From contig NZ_CP137920.1 in assembly GCF_033708015.1 (NCBI RefSeq), positions 1,178,001 to 1,242,000 on the forward strand: a stretch of 64,000 nucleotides of DNA, read 5' to 3'. The position numbers and the translations under genes are program-made. Under the pieces are notes generated by a model. That model did no database searches. It had not been told where the DNA came from and saw only the letters and a program-made list of their open reading frames with translations. Positions 54,331 to 64,000 of this stretch are shown in pieces. Origin of the DNA: Proteus vulgaris (lineage in GTDB: Bacteria; Pseudomonadota; Gammaproteobacteria; Enterobacterales; Enterobacteriaceae). Every line of letters begins with the position of its first letter. Within the stretch, counting starts at the first letter, position 1.

Positions 54331-56340
54331 ATGAGCAAAGATTTCAAACTGCATTCTGAATTTAAACCGGGTGGTGATCAACCTGCGGCTATTGCCTCAC
54401 TCTGTGAAGGATTAGATGATGGTCTTGCTCATCAAACTCTTTTAGGGGTAACTGGATCAGGTAAAACCTTTACGATTGCCAATGTGATTGCCAATCTAAA
54501 TCGTCCGACGATGGTATTGGCGCCAAATAAAACATTGGCAGCACAGCTTTATAGTGAGATGAAAGAATTCTTTCCTGAAAATGCAGTGGAATACTTTGTT
54601 TCTTATTATGATTATTATCAGCCTGAAGCGTATGTTCCAAGTTCTGATACCTTTATTGAAAAAGATGCTTCTGTTAACGAACATATTGAACAGATGCGTT
54701 TATCTGCGACTAAAGCTTTGCTAGAGCGTAAAGACGTTATTGTTGTGTCATCGGTTTCTGCTATCTACGGTTTAGGGGATCCTGATAGTTACTTAAAAAT
54801 GATGTTGCATCTGACAAACGGCATGATAATCGACCAACGTGCCATTTTACGTCGCCTTGCTGATCTACAATATACTCGCAATGATCAAGCCTTTCAGCGG
54901 GGGACATTTCGTGTACGTGGTGAAGTGATTGATATCTTCCCTGCCGAATCTGATGATTACGCATTACGTGTTGAGTTATTTGATGAAGAAGTCGAACGCC
55001 TTTCACTGTTTGACCCTTTAACAGGACAAATTCATTACAATGTACCTCGTTTTACTGTTTATCCTAAAACGCACTACGTCACCCCTCGTGAGCGTATTCT
55101 TGAGGCGATGGAAGAGATCAAAAAGGAACTTGCGGATAGGCGCAAAGTTCTTTTAGCTAACGATAAACTTGTTGAAGAGCAACGTGTGACACAGCGTACT
55201 CAGTTTGATCTTGAAATGATGAATGAATTGGGATATTGCTCTGGTATCGAAAACTATTCACGTTATTTATCAGGTAGAGGTCCCGGTGAGCCACCCCCAA
55301 CCTTATTTGATTATCTTCCCGCTAACGGTTTATTAGTGATTGATGAATCACACGTTACTATTCCTCAAATTGGTGGAATGTATAAAGGAGACCGTTCCCG
55401 TAAAGAAACCTTAGTTGAATACGGCTTCCGTTTACCTTCCGCGCTTGATAACCGTCCATTACGTTTTGAAGAGTTTGAGGCGTTAGCACCACAAACGATT
55501 TATGTTTCAGCAACACCGGGTAAATATGAACTTGAGAAATCAGGTCATGAAATTGTTGAGCAAGTTGTCAGGCCAACAGGTTTACTTGATCCCATTGTTG
55601 AAGTACGTCCTGTTGCCACACAAGTTGATGATTTGCTTTCTGAAATCCGTATTCGTGCAGCAAAAAATGAACGTGTATTGGTGACAACACTAACAAAACG
55701 AATGGCTGAAGACTTAACAGAATATCTTGAAGAGCATGGTGAGCGGGTTCGTTATTTACACTCTGATATTGATACTGTTGAACGTGTCGAAATTATTCGT
55801 GATTTGCGCCTAGGTGAGTTTGATGTATTAGTCGGCATCAACTTACTTCGAGAAGGTTTGGATATGCCAGAGGTCTCTTTGGTCGCGATTTTAGATGCTG
55901 ATAAAGAGGGCTTCTTACGTTCAGAGCGCTCATTGATTCAGACGATTGGTCGTGCAGCTCGTAACCTTGAAGGTAAAGCGATTTTATATGGTGATAAAAT
56001 TACCGATTCAATGGCGAAAGCGATAAGTGAAACTGAACGTCGTCGCGAGAAACAGCAACAGTTTAACCTTGATCATGGTATTGTGCCTAAAGGATTAAAT
56101 AAAAAAGTGGGTGATATTCTTAAGATTGGTCAACCTACGCAAGGGCGCAATAAGAAAGGGCATAAAGCAACAGATATTCATGAAAATTATCCGTTGTTAT
56201 CAACGGCTGAATTGGAAAAAGAGATCCAACGTTTAGAAGCCGAGATGTATCAATATGCAAAAGATCTAGAATTTGAGAAAGCAGCGAGTACTCGCGATAA
56301 GTTGCAAGCATTACGCGCTCAATTTATTGCTAACTCTTAA
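54331..56340 (+). CDS. uvrB: excinuclease ABC subunit UvrB
   Basis: Damage-verifying helicase-like subunit of nucleotide excision repair, 669 residues (E. coli 673). Walker [14 protein letters not shown] (about 39), the beta-hairpin [21 protein letters not shown] (about 92), DESH at [13 protein letters not shown], helicase motif QTIGRAARN and a C-terminal UVR domain that binds UvrC (about 630-667). GGAG occurs before the ATG. SOS control is implied by the upstream LexA box. Confidence 0.97.
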   Translation: MSKDFKLHSEFKPGGDQPAAIASLCEGLDDGLAHQTLLGVTGSGKTFTIANVIANLNRPTMVLAPNKTLAAQLYSEMKEFFPENAVEYFVSYYDYYQPEAYVPSSDTFIEKDASVNEHIEQMRLSATKALLERKDVIVVSSVSAIYGLGDPDSYLKMMLHLTNGMIIDQRAILRRLADLQYTRNDQAFQRGTFRVRGEVIDIFPAESDDYALRVELFDEEVERLSLFDPLTGQIHYNVPRFTVYPKTHYVTPRERILEAMEEIKKELADRRKVLLANDKLVEEQRVTQRTQFDLEMMNELGYCSGIENYSRYLSGRGPGEPPPTLFDYLPANGLLVIDESHVTIPQIGGMYKGDRSRKETLVEYGFRLPSALDNRPLRFEEFEALAPQTIYVSATPGKYELEKSGHEIVEQVVRPTGLLDPIVEVRPVATQVDDLLSEIRIRAAKNERVLVTTLTKRMAEDLTEYLEEHGERVRYLHSDIDTVERVEIIRDLRLGEFDVLVGINLLREGLDMPEVSLVAILDADKEGFLRSERSLIQTIGRAARNLEGKAILYGDKITDSMAKAISETERRREKQQQFNLDHGIVPKGLNKKVGDILKIGQPTQGRNKKGHKATDIHENYPLLSTAELEKEIQRLEAEMYQYAKDLEFEKAASTRDKLQALRAQFIANS

Positions 56341-56366
56341 TTAGCGAATTAAGTTCACAAACCGCT

Positions 56367-56406
56367 AAAGGGATATCCGTATTTTTACAGGGATTATCCC
56401 TTTTTA
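56367..56406 (+). terminator. Rho-independent terminator after uvrB
   Basis: AAAGGGATA ... TATCCCTTTTT hairpin. Confidence 0.75.
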
Positions 56407-56542
56407 CCGTCTATCTTCCATTTTTTGCCTTGTTTGATATTCCCTTAATGGCGTTCAACTGTTTAAATACCACCACAAACAAAGCGTCAATTAGTTACAA
56501 AGATAAATAGTTACAAAGATAAAAAGACATTAAGGACAGTGA

Positions 56543-57493
56543 ATGAGTGGTTATGTTTATGCAGGGTTTCCTAGCTCTGCTGGGGTAATTCTTGGTGTTA
56601 TTCTTCTTATTATGCTTTTTAAATGGTTACGTAAATTTGCTGTACAAGATAGTGAGCTACAAAAACCATCAACAGTAGGGCAGGAGCCTATTTTATCTGA
56701 AGCAGAAAATACCTCGGGTCAATTGTTGCCCAACGAATGGGGGTTATATGTAGCAGCTCCTTACGCGGTAATGAATGAATGGGCTTATAACGAATACGCT
56801 CAAGGTAAAGATGATGGTGGATTATCTGCGGGTTGGGGAATTAACGACCGTTGGGATTTAGTCTATCAATTATTTTGGTTGCTCACTCAAGGCCACACTA
56901 ATGATTTTTATCAACTACGTGACCAGATTTTGGATGGCAAAGAAGACGATGTTCAGTCATTAAAAAATGATATTTTACTTTCAGAATTAACGGAACACGA
57001 TAAAAATGAGCGTTTATGGCAAATCGATATGATGAGCACAAATCGCATGAATATCCAAAATGTGAAATACCTTATTTGGGATCTCTGCCGTTTTAATAAG
57101 CTCTGTTTAGAAGGTTGCCAGCAAGGTTATATTACTCAACAAGAAGCCCAAACATGGTCACTGATGAGCGCATCAATGTTGCGTCGGATCTATGATGGTT
57201 GGGAAGATATGTGGAGAAACTTTATTGCAGCTCGTTGGTTTTGGGCAAGTGGCGATCAAGATTGGGTATCTTCTCATCAAGCGTTTACGGATGTTATACA
57301 AAATATTCTGAATGCAGAAGATACGCTGGCAACAGAAGAGAATTGGATCATGGAGTTACCTCCATTAGATTTAATGTCATTCTCTCGTACTGTGGCAGGT
57401 CTTGGTCTGATGAAAAATGATGTACCAATGACTCTTGACGAAATTGAAGAAGTGATTAGCCAGCGTATAACATTAAAGCAGCTTAATAGCTAA
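56543..57493 (+). CDS. DUF1266 domain-containing protein
   Basis: A 316-residue protein with one N-terminal hydrophobic segment (about residues 10-30), so probably membrane-anchored, and a DUF1266 domain (about 85-270) with a characteristic Trp/Asp-rich pattern: GWGINDRWDLVYQLFWLLTQGH and ARWFWASGDQ. Family members in E. coli (YbeR/YbeU group) are uncharacterised. It stands alone between uvrB and the yvcK-like gene; E. coli has no such gene here. Confidence 0.75.
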   Translation: MSGYVYAGFPSSAGVILGVILLIMLFKWLRKFAVQDSELQKPSTVGQEPILSEAENTSGQLLPNEWGLYVAAPYAVMNEWAYNEYAQGKDDGGLSAGWGINDRWDLVYQLFWLLTQGHTNDFYQLRDQILDGKEDDVQSLKNDILLSELTEHDKNERLWQIDMMSTNRMNIQNVKYLIWDLCRFNKLCLEGCQQGYITQQEAQTWSLMSASMLRRIYDGWEDMWRNFIAARWFWASGDQDWVSSHQAFTDVIQNILNAEDTLATEENWIMELPPLDLMSFSRTVAGLGLMKNDVPMTLDEIEEVISQRITLKQLNS

Positions 57494-57534
57494 TAACACG
57501 TTGGAAACCAATCGTGATATTGTGTTTTTATCGA

Positions 57535-57577
57535 CAAAAACCGCACTTGCTATTTATTGCAGATGCGGTTTTTTTCT
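57535..57577. terminator. bidirectional terminator between the DUF1266 gene and the yvcK-like gene
   Basis: AAAAACCGCA ... TGCGGTTTTTTT hairpin with A and T flanks. Confidence 0.85.
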
Positions 57578-57597
57578 GAAAGCAGATAAGTTAAATA

Positions 57598-58551
57598 CTA
57601 TTTGATCGCTTGAGGTGATGCATTACGTTGCCCTAATCGTTGTAACGTTAACTCAATCGCTTTGCTTAATAGATGACGGTCGTGACGATAAGGAATATCT
57701 TTGGCTTCCAGTTGAGTTTGTACAATTAATCGACCTTTCATCGATTCATATTGTGTTTCAGGGCTAATAATCACGGCATCTATTGTTTGTAAACCAATAT
57801 AATTCTCCATCATGGCGATTTTATCAGACATCGTCATGCTGGCAGCAGCAGGACTTAACTCTTTACCTAAGTTACCAATATAAATTGTTGTTGCACTGCT
57901 ACGGCGCAATGCTTGTGCAAGCTCTGGCAGTAATAATAAAGGCATTAAACTGGTAAAAAAGCTACCTGGGCCAATTAAGATCAAATCTGCTTGTTCAATC
58001 GCTTCAATAGCTTCTCGTGTAGTCGGTACTTTAGGATAGAGATCAAGCTTTTGGGGGATCTTAGGTAAAATATCAACATTGACCTCACCATAAATCTCAT
58101 TTCCTTGATCGTCTATCGCCATAAGATCAACGGCTTGTTCTGACATGGGAATAAGGTGAGCATTCACTCTTAATAACCCACGGATAAGATTAATGGCTTC
58201 TAAGGGGCGAACACTTAAGTTATCAAGTGCTTTAAGCATTAGATTACCTAAATTATGTCCTGCCAGCTCGCCTGTACCAGAAAAACGGTATTCAAACATT
58301 GCAGAAGCAACAGAAGGTTCAGTAATTAACTGATTAATACAATTGCGCATATCTCCCCACGCAATGCCACCTTCTTCTTGGCGAATACGGCCAGTAGAAC
58401 CGCCATTGTCTGTTGTTGTAACGATACCAGTAAGACGAGAGCCTAAGTAGGAGAGTGCTGAAAGCACACGTCCAAGGCCATGACCACCACCAAGGGCAAC
58501 AACACGATCTAAATCACTTAGCGTGCGATTTCGCATATTTGTTCTACTCAT
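57598..58551 (-). CDS. ybhK: YvcK/CofD-like gluconeogenesis factor (YbhK homologue)
   Basis: A 317-residue protein of the YvcK family: [20 protein letters not shown] at the N-terminus (nucleotide-sugar binding), [12 protein letters not shown] and [18 protein letters not shown]. Bacterial YvcK binds UDP-sugars and affects cell shape on gluconeogenic carbon. Divergent from moaA, as E. coli ybhK is. Confidence 0.93.
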   Translation of the reverse strand: MSRTNMRNRTLSDLDRVVALGGGHGLGRVLSALSYLGSRLTGIVTTTDNGGSTGRIRQEEGGIAWGDMRNCINQLITEPSVASAMFEYRFSGTGELAGHNLGNLMLKALDNLSVRPLEAINLIRGLLRVNAHLIPMSEQAVDLMAIDDQGNEIYGEVNVDILPKIPQKLDLYPKVPTTREAIEAIEQADLILIGPGSFFTSLMPLLLLPELAQALRRSSATTIYIGNLGKELSPAAASMTMSDKIAMMENYIGLQTIDAVIISPETQYESMKGRLIVQTQLEAKDIPYRHDRHLLSKAIELTLQRLGQRNASPQAIK

Positions 58552-58825
58552 CTTTAAAAATTTGCCGCTAATTTATCACAATTAAATTTTAAGCCTATGA
58601 TCACGACGTGATTTCATCACATTCCTAGTTTAGTTTTACTTTTAATAGCTTAATTTTTAATCAGCAAAGGTGTTTTTACTTAAGTTATTGGAGTGATTAA
58701 AGTGTCGTAAGTCGTTGTATTGTAAATTATATAGCGAAAACAGTATTCGCTTTTTGAAAGATTAGCAGGTAGAATCCACAATAAATATATAGGTATTAGA
58801 AACCTGTGATAAACAGGTAAAGATT

Positions 58826-58944
58826 AACTCCTAGCCTTAACGTCTAAGTCTTGTGTTTATAAGATATGATGTTCTGGCCGTGACGAAACAAGTCACCAGG
58901 GTGCAAGGTAGAAATGCCCGCATCTCCCGATTTGGAAAGGTGTT
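58826..58944 (+). promoter_or_regulatory. Moco riboswitch upstream of moaA
   Basis: The leader has the conserved parts of the moco RNA motif: ACTCCTAGCC (58827-58836), CTGGCCGTGACG and GTCACCAGGGTGCAAGG in the middle, and GCATCTCCCGATTTGGAAAGG just before the moaA ATG, where it can hide the ribosome-binding site. It senses molybdenum cofactor and lowers moa expression. A further hairpin, ACCTG ... CAGGT, lies at 58802-58818. Confidence 0.9.
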
Positions 58945-58947
58945 ACT

Positions 58948-59928
58948 ATGCAACAACTCGTTGATGCGTTTTCCCGCAAATTTTTCTATTTACGTCTTTC
59001 AATTACAGACGTGTGTAATTTTCGTTGTACTTATTGCTTACCTAATGGTTATAAGCCTAACGGTCATAAATCATTTCTTTCGTTAGATGAAATCAGCAGA
59101 CTGACACAATCTTTTGCCGCGTTAGGGACAGAAAAAATTCGCCTAACAGGTGGTGAGCCTACAATGCGTCGTGATTTTACTGATATTATCGCCACGATTA
59201 AAGACAATGCATCTATCAAAAAAATCGCGGTAACCACTAATGGCTATCGTTTGTCTAGAGATGTTGCACAATGGCGTGATGCGGGGTTAAGCGCAATTAA
59301 TGTGAGTGTTGATAGCCTCGACCCTCGCCAATTCCATGCTATTACTGGGCAAGATAAATTTAGCCAAGTAATGGAAGGTATAGATGCTGCATTTACAGCG
59401 GGTTTCGAAAAAGTAAAAGTTAACGTTGTGCTAATGCGCAATGTAAATGACAAAAACCTCCCTGATTTTCTTAATTGGATCAAAGACAGACCCATTCAAC
59501 TGCGCTTTATTGAATTAATGGAAACCGGTGATGGTAGTGATATATTCAACCGTTTTCATTTGTCTGGTGAAGTGATCCGCCAGCGCTTACTCAATGAAGG
59601 TTGGTTGCAAATTCCTCGCGCTCGTAGTGACGGGCCAGCTCAAGTATTTACCCATCCTGATTATCAAGGTGAAATAGGTCTTATCATGCCTTATGAAAAA
59701 GACTTTTGTTCAACTTGTAACCGTTTACGCGTTTCAGCTATTGGTAACCTCCATCTTTGCCTCTTTGGTGAAAATGGTATTCCTTTACGTGACTTACTTG
59801 CTGATGATAGTCAACAAGAAGCATTACAACAGCGTATTCAGGGGGGCCTTCTTCATAAACGAGAAACCCATTTTCTTCATCAAGGCGATAGCGGTATGAC
59901 ACCGAACTTATCTGTTATTGGTGGATAG
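58948..59928 (+). CDS. moaA: GTP 3',8-cyclase MoaA
   Basis: Radical SAM enzyme that starts molybdopterin synthesis from GTP, 326 residues. N-terminal cluster motif CNFRCTYC (about 25-32), [10 protein letters not shown]-terminal cluster CSTCNRLR...CLFG and the terminal GG that is needed for activity (VIGG). Translated directly from the riboswitch expression platform. Confidence 0.97.
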   Translation: MQQLVDAFSRKFFYLRLSITDVCNFRCTYCLPNGYKPNGHKSFLSLDEISRLTQSFAALGTEKIRLTGGEPTMRRDFTDIIATIKDNASIKKIAVTTNGYRLSRDVAQWRDAGLSAINVSVDSLDPRQFHAITGQDKFSQVMEGIDAAFTAGFEKVKVNVVLMRNVNDKNLPDFLNWIKDRPIQLRFIELMETGDGSDIFNRFHLSGEVIRQRLLNEGWLQIPRARSDGPAQVFTHPDYQGEIGLIMPYEKDFCSTCNRLRVSAIGNLHLCLFGENGIPLRDLLADDSQQEALQQRIQGGLLHKRETHFLHQGDSGMTPNLSVIGG

Positions 59929-59967
59929 TTTTTCGCTCTGTTATTTCGTTAATTTCAGGAGTTGTGC

Positions 59968-60447
59968 ATGTCTCAACTAACTCACATTAATGCTGCCGGT
60001 GAAGCCCACATGGTGGATGTTAGCGCTAAAGCTGAAACAGTGCGAGAAGCACGAGCTGAAGCTTTTGTTGAAATGTCAGCAGAAACATTAAGCATGATCA
60101 CCGAAGGTAAACATCATAAAGGTGATGTATTTGCAACCGCAAGAATTGCTGGTATTCAAGCCGCAAAAAGAACATGGGAGTTGATCCCATTATGTCATCC
60201 GCTGTTATTAACTAAAGTCGAAGTGCGTTTAGAGGCTCTCACTGGATCTAACCGTGTACGCATTGAATCTGTTTGCCGTTTAACGGGGAAAACAGGGGTT
60301 GAGATGGAAGCCTTAACTGCGGCATCGGTAGCAGCGTTGACGATTTATGATATGTGTAAAGCCGTTCAAAAAGATATGGTGATAGGGCCTGTACGCTTAT
60401 TAGAAAAAACAGGTGGCAAATCAGGTCACTTTAAGGTGGAAGCATGA
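59968..60447 (+). CDS. moaC: cyclic pyranopterin monophosphate synthase MoaC
   Basis: Acts with MoaA to form cPMP; 159 residues. [50 protein letters not shown] and [12 protein letters not shown] are all conserved. The start is the ATG at 59968 with CAGGA eight bases upstream; an upstream TTG (59962) in the same frame is less likely. moaB, which lies between moaA and moaC in E. coli, is absent. Confidence 0.96.
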   Translation: MSQLTHINAAGEAHMVDVSAKAETVREARAEAFVEMSAETLSMITEGKHHKGDVFATARIAGIQAAKRTWELIPLCHPLLLTKVEVRLEALTGSNRVRIESVCRLTGKTGVEMEALTAASVAALTIYDMCKAVQKDMVIGPVRLLEKTGGKSGHFKVEA

Positions 60448-60689
60448 TTAAAGTTCTCTTTTTTGCTCAAGTCCGTGAATTAGTAGGTGTTGATTCTCTT
60501 GAATTAGATTGTGAATACCACACCGTCGACGATTTACGCAAAGTATTAATCACCAAAGGTGAACGTTGGTCACTCGCGTTAGAGGATGGCAAGTTACTCT
60601 CTGCGGTAAACCAATCCTTTGTTCAAGGTTCTCACGTGATTAATGATGGTGATGAAATCGCCTTTTTCCCACCTGTTACAGGAGGATAA
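60444..60689 (+). CDS. moaD: molybdopterin synthase sulfur carrier subunit MoaD
   Basis: Ubiquitin-like sulfur carrier, 81 residues, ending FFPPVTGG; the terminal GG is thiocarboxylated by MoeB and donates sulfur in the MoaE active site. ATGA overlap with moaC. The codons for the last two glycines form the GGAGG used by moaE. Confidence 0.95.
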   Translation: MIKVLFFAQVRELVGVDSLELDCEYHTVDDLRKVLITKGERWSLALEDGKLLSAVNQSFVQGSHVINDGDEIAFFPPVTGG

Positions 60690-60690
60690 G

Positions 60691-61152
60691 ATGAGCGCAT
60701 CAACGCGTATTTCAGTACAAACTGAAAATTTTAGTGTGGGTGATGAATACCAATGGCTTTCAGAGTGCGACAGCGACGGTGCTGTTGTGACCTTTACGGG
60801 GAAAGTTCGTAATCATAATCTTGGTGATGAAGTGAGTACACTCACACTTGAACATTATCCGGGAATGACTGAAAAAGCACTGACAGAAATTGTGAATGAA
60901 GCACGTTCTCGCTGGCCTTTGCAGCGTGTCAGTGTTATTCATCGTGTAGGAACTTTGCATATTGGTGAAGAAATAGTGTTTGTCGGTGTCACCAGCTCTC
61001 ATCGTAATAGTGCCTTCGAATCCGCTGAATTTATTATGGATTTCTTAAAAACACGCGCACCATTTTGGAAAAAAGAAGGGCTTTCTGAAAATAATGATAG
61101 ATGGGTTGATGCACGCCAAAGTGATTATGACTCGGCTGAGCGTTGGGAATAA
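60691..61152 (+). CDS. moaE: molybdopterin synthase catalytic subunit MoaE
   Basis: Catalytic half of molybdopterin synthase, 153 residues. VVTFTGKVRNHNLGDEV, HRVGTLHIGEEIVFVGVTSSHR and KTRAPFWKKE (active-site lysines) are conserved. The start at 60691 follows GGAGG by five bases; a longer frame beginning inside moaD is not used by the family. Confidence 0.96.
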   Translation: MSASTRISVQTENFSVGDEYQWLSECDSDGAVVTFTGKVRNHNLGDEVSTLTLEHYPGMTEKALTEIVNEARSRWPLQRVSVIHRVGTLHIGEEIVFVGVTSSHRNSAFESAEFIMDFLKTRAPFWKKEGLSENNDRWVDARQSDYDSAERWE

Positions 61153-61346
61153 ATCAGCACTCTTAATTAAATACTACATTACTTTACCTAAATTTATTTT
61201 ATGGTGACATTTCATACAGTTTATTTCATGGAAATGTAAAATCAGTGTGATAAAATTAAATTCTAATGAGTCCATAATGGACTCTTTACTGAAATAAACG
61301 TTATTATTAAATCTAACGTTATCACTATGATTAAAGGGTAATCATC

Positions 61347-62057
61347 ATGGATCGATTTTCACGTTCAAATGATTCAATCGTACAGCGTACAGGTTCTGGC
61401 CTACAAACCTTTATGGCTCAGGTTTATGGTTGGATGACGGTAGGTCTGTTACTCACTGCGTTTGTTGCATTCTACGTGGCATCAAGCGAAGCATTATTAA
61501 CAATGATTTTCTCGAGCAAGATTGTCTTTTTTGGTTTGATCATTGCTCAATTAGGGTTAGTTTTCGTGTTATCTGGTATGGTTCATAAAATGAGTGGCGC
61601 AATGGCAACCTCATTATTTATGCTCTATTCCGTGCTAACAGGGGTAACTATCTCAAGCGTATTACTGCTTTATACCGCATCTTCCATTGCGAGTACCTTC
61701 TTTATTTGTGCGGCAATGTTCGGTGCATTAAGTATTTACGGTTACACCACTAAGCGTAGCTTAACAGGTATGGGTAGCTTCCTGTTTATGGGGCTTATCG
61801 GTATCATTATTGCGTCTATCGTGAATATCTTTATGCAAAGCTCAATGATGAGCATGGTTATCTCTTATGCAGGTGTGTTGATTTTCGCAGGTTTAACGGC
61901 TTACGACACACAAAAATTAAAAGATATGGGTAGCGAAATTAACCAAGAAGATAAAGAAAATATGCGCCGTTACTCAATTATGGGTGCATTAACGCTTTAT
62001 TTAGATTTCATCAACCTGTTCTTAATGTTACTGCGTATTTTAGGCGACCGTCGTTAA
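61347..62057 (+). CDS. ybhL: Bax inhibitor-1 family inner-membrane protein YbhL
   Basis: A 236-residue protein with seven hydrophobic segments and the BI-1 family end TAYDTQKLKDMGSEI followed by ALTLYLDFINLFLMLLRILG; the paired Asp residues regulate Ca2+/H+ leak in homologues. Single gene with its own terminator; in E. coli the homologue sits next to ybhM after moaE. Confidence 0.93.
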   Translation: MDRFSRSNDSIVQRTGSGLQTFMAQVYGWMTVGLLLTAFVAFYVASSEALLTMIFSSKIVFFGLIIAQLGLVFVLSGMVHKMSGAMATSLFMLYSVLTGVTISSVLLLYTASSIASTFFICAAMFGALSIYGYTTKRSLTGMGSFLFMGLIGIIIASIVNIFMQSSMMSMVISYAGVLIFAGLTAYDTQKLKDMGSEINQEDKENMRRYSIMGALTLYLDFINLFLMLLRILGDRR

Positions 62058-62106
62058 TTTTAGCGATATAACGTTGATAGACGCTGTTTAACCACAGTAT
62101 AAAAAA

Positions 62107-62144
62107 TAAACCCCACAACGTATAAGTTGTGGGGTTTTTTTTAT
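62107..62144. terminator. bidirectional terminator between ybhL and ybhR
   Basis: AAACCCCACAAC / GTTGTGGGGTTT hairpin followed by TTTTT. Confidence 0.9.
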
Positions 62145-62164
62145 TGAATAGTTTAATTGTTGTT

Positions 62165-63274
62165 TTAAGCAATCTTCCGTTGGAAAAGATAATAGGCAAT
62201 GCTACCCGTTCCGACTGTAATGACCAATAAAGGCCACAAACTGTGCCATATAACAGTGATGTCAGCATTTTTAAGGTAAATCTGTTTTGTGATATCAGTG
62301 AAATGACGAATTGGATTTATCCATGTGGCATGTTGTAGCCAAATAGGCATATTTTCTACGGGGGAAATATAGCCAGATAATAACACCGCAGGCATCATAA
62401 ACACGAAAACACCAATAAAAGCCTGTTGTTGTGTTGAACTTAATGCTGATATTAATAAACCAAACCCTACTAGCGATAAGCCATAAATCAACATGGTAAA
62501 GTAAAACAGCAATAATGAGCCAGAAAAGGGAATTTGATAACCAAATATCCCAATAATTAATACGATGGTGCCTTGAACAGCGGCCACAACCATTGCAGGA
62601 ACTGCTTTACCGACAAAAATTTGCCATGTTGATAGGGGGGAAACTAACAGCTGATCTAATGTACCTTGCTCACGCTCTCTAGCAACAGAAAGTGAGGTAA
62701 CTATCATTACGCCAATGGTAATAATTAACGCAACTAAAGAAGGTACAATAAACCATTTATAATTTAAATTCGGGTTATACCAATTGCGAACAATAAGTTC
62801 TGTTTTATTCAGTAGAGAAGGTGTATTGCCTGCTAATTCAGTTTGATAGTTTTGTACAATTTGCTGTACATAATTAGCCGCAATTTGCGCACTATTAGAA
62901 TTTCGACCATCTAGGATTAATTGCAATTTCACAGGAACACGGCTTTCTAAATCGGCACTAAAATTTTGTGGAAAGCGAACTAATAAAAGCGCTTTGCGGT
63001 TATCAATAGCTTCTTTTATTTCATGTTCATTTTTAAGCAAAAGAGTCTGAGAAAATGCACTTGCTTTGGCGATACGTTGGGTTAACTCAATAGATTGTTT
63101 ACCATTATCTTCATCAAAAATGGCAATAGAGGCATTGGTCACATCTAACGTCGCAGCAAAAGGGAATAAGATCATCTGGAAGATGACCGGCATGATTAAA
63201 ATAATACGCGTTTGAGGCTCTTGTAATAATGATTGTAACTCTTTCATTATCAGGGTGAGAAGGCGATAAAACAT
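62165..63274 (-). CDS. ybhR: ABC-2 type transporter permease YbhR
   Basis: A 369-residue permease: one N-terminal helix (about 22-42), a large periplasmic domain (about 45-175), then five helices with the ABC-2 signature [18 protein letters not shown] and a re-entrant [21 protein letters not shown]. With YbhF and YbhS it forms an exporter linked in E. coli to cation and drug efflux. Twelve bases downstream of ybhS. Confidence 0.92.
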   Translation of the reverse strand: MFYRLLTLIMKELQSLLQEPQTRIILIMPVIFQMILFPFAATLDVTNASIAIFDEDNGKQSIELTQRIAKASAFSQTLLLKNEHEIKEAIDNRKALLLVRFPQNFSADLESRVPVKLQLILDGRNSNSAQIAANYVQQIVQNYQTELAGNTPSLLNKTELIVRNWYNPNLNYKWFIVPSLVALIITIGVMIVTSLSVAREREQGTLDQLLVSPLSTWQIFVGKAVPAMVVAAVQGTIVLIIGIFGYQIPFSGSLLLFYFTMLIYGLSLVGFGLLISALSSTQQQAFIGVFVFMMPAVLLSGYISPVENMPIWLQHATWINPIRHFTDITKQIYLKNADITVIWHSLWPLLVITVGTGSIAYYLFQRKIA

Positions 63275-63286
63275 AAAGCTCTCCCT

Positions 63287-64000
63287 TTAATCTAATCGAC
63301 GACGTGTTGCTAACGCCGTTAATCCAATAAAAAATATCGCCGATACAATCAATAGCCACATATCTAGCATCAATATCAACGGAATATCACCCGCTAAAAA
63401 TAGCGTTTGCAAACTGCTTACAAAATAACGCGCGGGAATAAAATAGGTCACGACTTGAATAAAGATAGGCATGCTATCAATTTCAAAAACAAAGCCTGAT
63501 AACATAATGGCGGGCAAAAAAGCCGCATTTAACGAAATCATTGCCGCATTAAATTGATTACGCGTTAGCGTGGAAATAAGCAATCCCATACCTAAAGCAG
63601 TCGCTAAAAAGAGCGAGGTGATCCCGCCTAAAATCCATAACGATCCTCGATAAGGCACGCCAAGCACAAACACCGTAACGACCATACATAACACCATGAC
63701 AAAGCTACCTAACACTTGGTAAGGAATAAGCTTTGAAAGTAAAAGTTCTGTGCGTGTAATTTGAGTGGAAAGAAGGGCTTCCATCGTACCTCTTTCCCAT
63801 TCGCGGGCAATCACTAACGAGGTAAGAATAGCGCCAACGACTGTAATAATAATCGTGACAGCCCCTGGAATAATATAGTGCTGACTTATTGCCGCAGGAT
63901 TAAACCAATAACGAGGTTCTATTTCAATTAATGGCGTAGTATCAATTCCCTTACTGATAGCTTGCTGCTGCAACCAAATTTGCCACACGCCTTTGGTATA
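63287..64000 (-). CDS. ybhS: ABC-2 type transporter permease YbhS, 5'-truncated by the window edge
   Basis: C-terminal ~237 residues of the YbhR paralogue (family length about 375). [32 protein letters not shown] is the ABC-2 signature, and [25 protein letters not shown] is the re-entrant loop. The frame stays open to base 64000 (YTKGVWQIW), so the GTG at 63988 is not the start. The ATPase gene ybhF is expected further right. Confidence 0.93.
   Translation of the reverse strand, partial: YTKGVWQIWLQQQAISKGIDTTPLIEIEPRYWFNPAAISQHYIIPGAVTIIITVVGAILTSLVIAREWERGTMEALLSTQITRTELLLSKLIPYQVLGSFVMVLCMVVTVFVLGVPYRGSLWILGGITSLFLATALGMGLLISTLTRNQFNAAMISLNAAFLPAIMLSGFVFEIDSMPIFIQVVTYFIPARYFVSSLQTLFLAGDIPLILMLDMWLLIVSAIFFIGLTALATRRRLD

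Overview
The window is a chromosomal segment of an AT-rich gammaproteobacterium of the Enterobacterales. Gene content, protein similarity and gene order (cydABX-ybgE, ybgC-tolQRAB-pal-cpoB, tRNA-Lys, pnuC, aroG, gpmA, modF ... modE-acrZ-modABC, ybhA, pgl, bioA/bioBFCD, uvrB, yvcK-like, moaACDE, ybhL, ybhRS) follow the E. coli 16-19 min region almost gene for gene. Together with the low GC this points to Proteus (Morganellaceae), most likely P. mirabilis or a close relative; the species is inferred, not proven.

Layout. 1-2.7 kb: 3' part of the cytochrome bd oxidase operon. 2.7-5.6 kb: a small accessory island (transposon-like hairpin relic, LysR regulator, divergent MFS exporter, NTF2-like protein). 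5.9-11.3 kb: Tol-Pal envelope operon. 11.45-11.63 kb: two tandem identical tRNA-Lys genes. 11.8-17.7 kb: ANT(6)-like nucleotidyltransferase, pnuC, aroG, gpmA, modF. 17.8-42.7 kb: a large contact-dependent growth inhibition (CDI, two-partner secretion) locus. 42.8-48.8 kb: modE, acrZ, modABC, ybhA, pgl. 48.9-53.9 kb: biotin genes. 54.3-64 kb: uvrB, a DUF1266 gene, a yvcK-like gene, the molybdopterin operon behind a Moco riboswitch, ybhL, and ABC-2 permeases running off the end.

The CDI locus is the notable part. It sits between modF and modE, which are adjacent in E. coli, so it splits an ancestral modEF pair by about 25 kb. A complete cdiB-cdiA-cdiI set, preceded by a strong Fur-box match, is followed by six orphan cassettes. 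Each orphan carries the same decayed internal piece of cdiA (same internal deletion, same stop codons), an intact in-frame DUF637 pretoxin plus C-terminal toxin, then one or more immunity genes and a terminator. Toxin tips include PD-(D/E)XK nucleases of the Bp1026b type (in cdiA and two orphans), a ParB-like tip (two orphans) and two unassigned small tips. One 4.8-kb pair of cassettes is duplicated at an offset of exactly 8,268 bp. The 3' end of the array is a graveyard of orphan immunity genes. About 445 bp of the pretoxin coding sequence of cdiA looks identical to orphan cassette D, with an abrupt divergence at the left edge, which fits recent recombination between cassettes and cdiA: a toxin-switching archive.

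Regulatory logic visible in sequence: a ModE operator before modABC and a Moco riboswitch before moaA link molybdate uptake to cofactor synthesis; a BirA operator sits between bioA and bioB; LexA and DnaA boxes precede uvrB; inverted repeats with LysR-box geometry sit between the LysR and MFS genes. All statements rest on reading the sequence and on recalled family knowledge; no database search was run.
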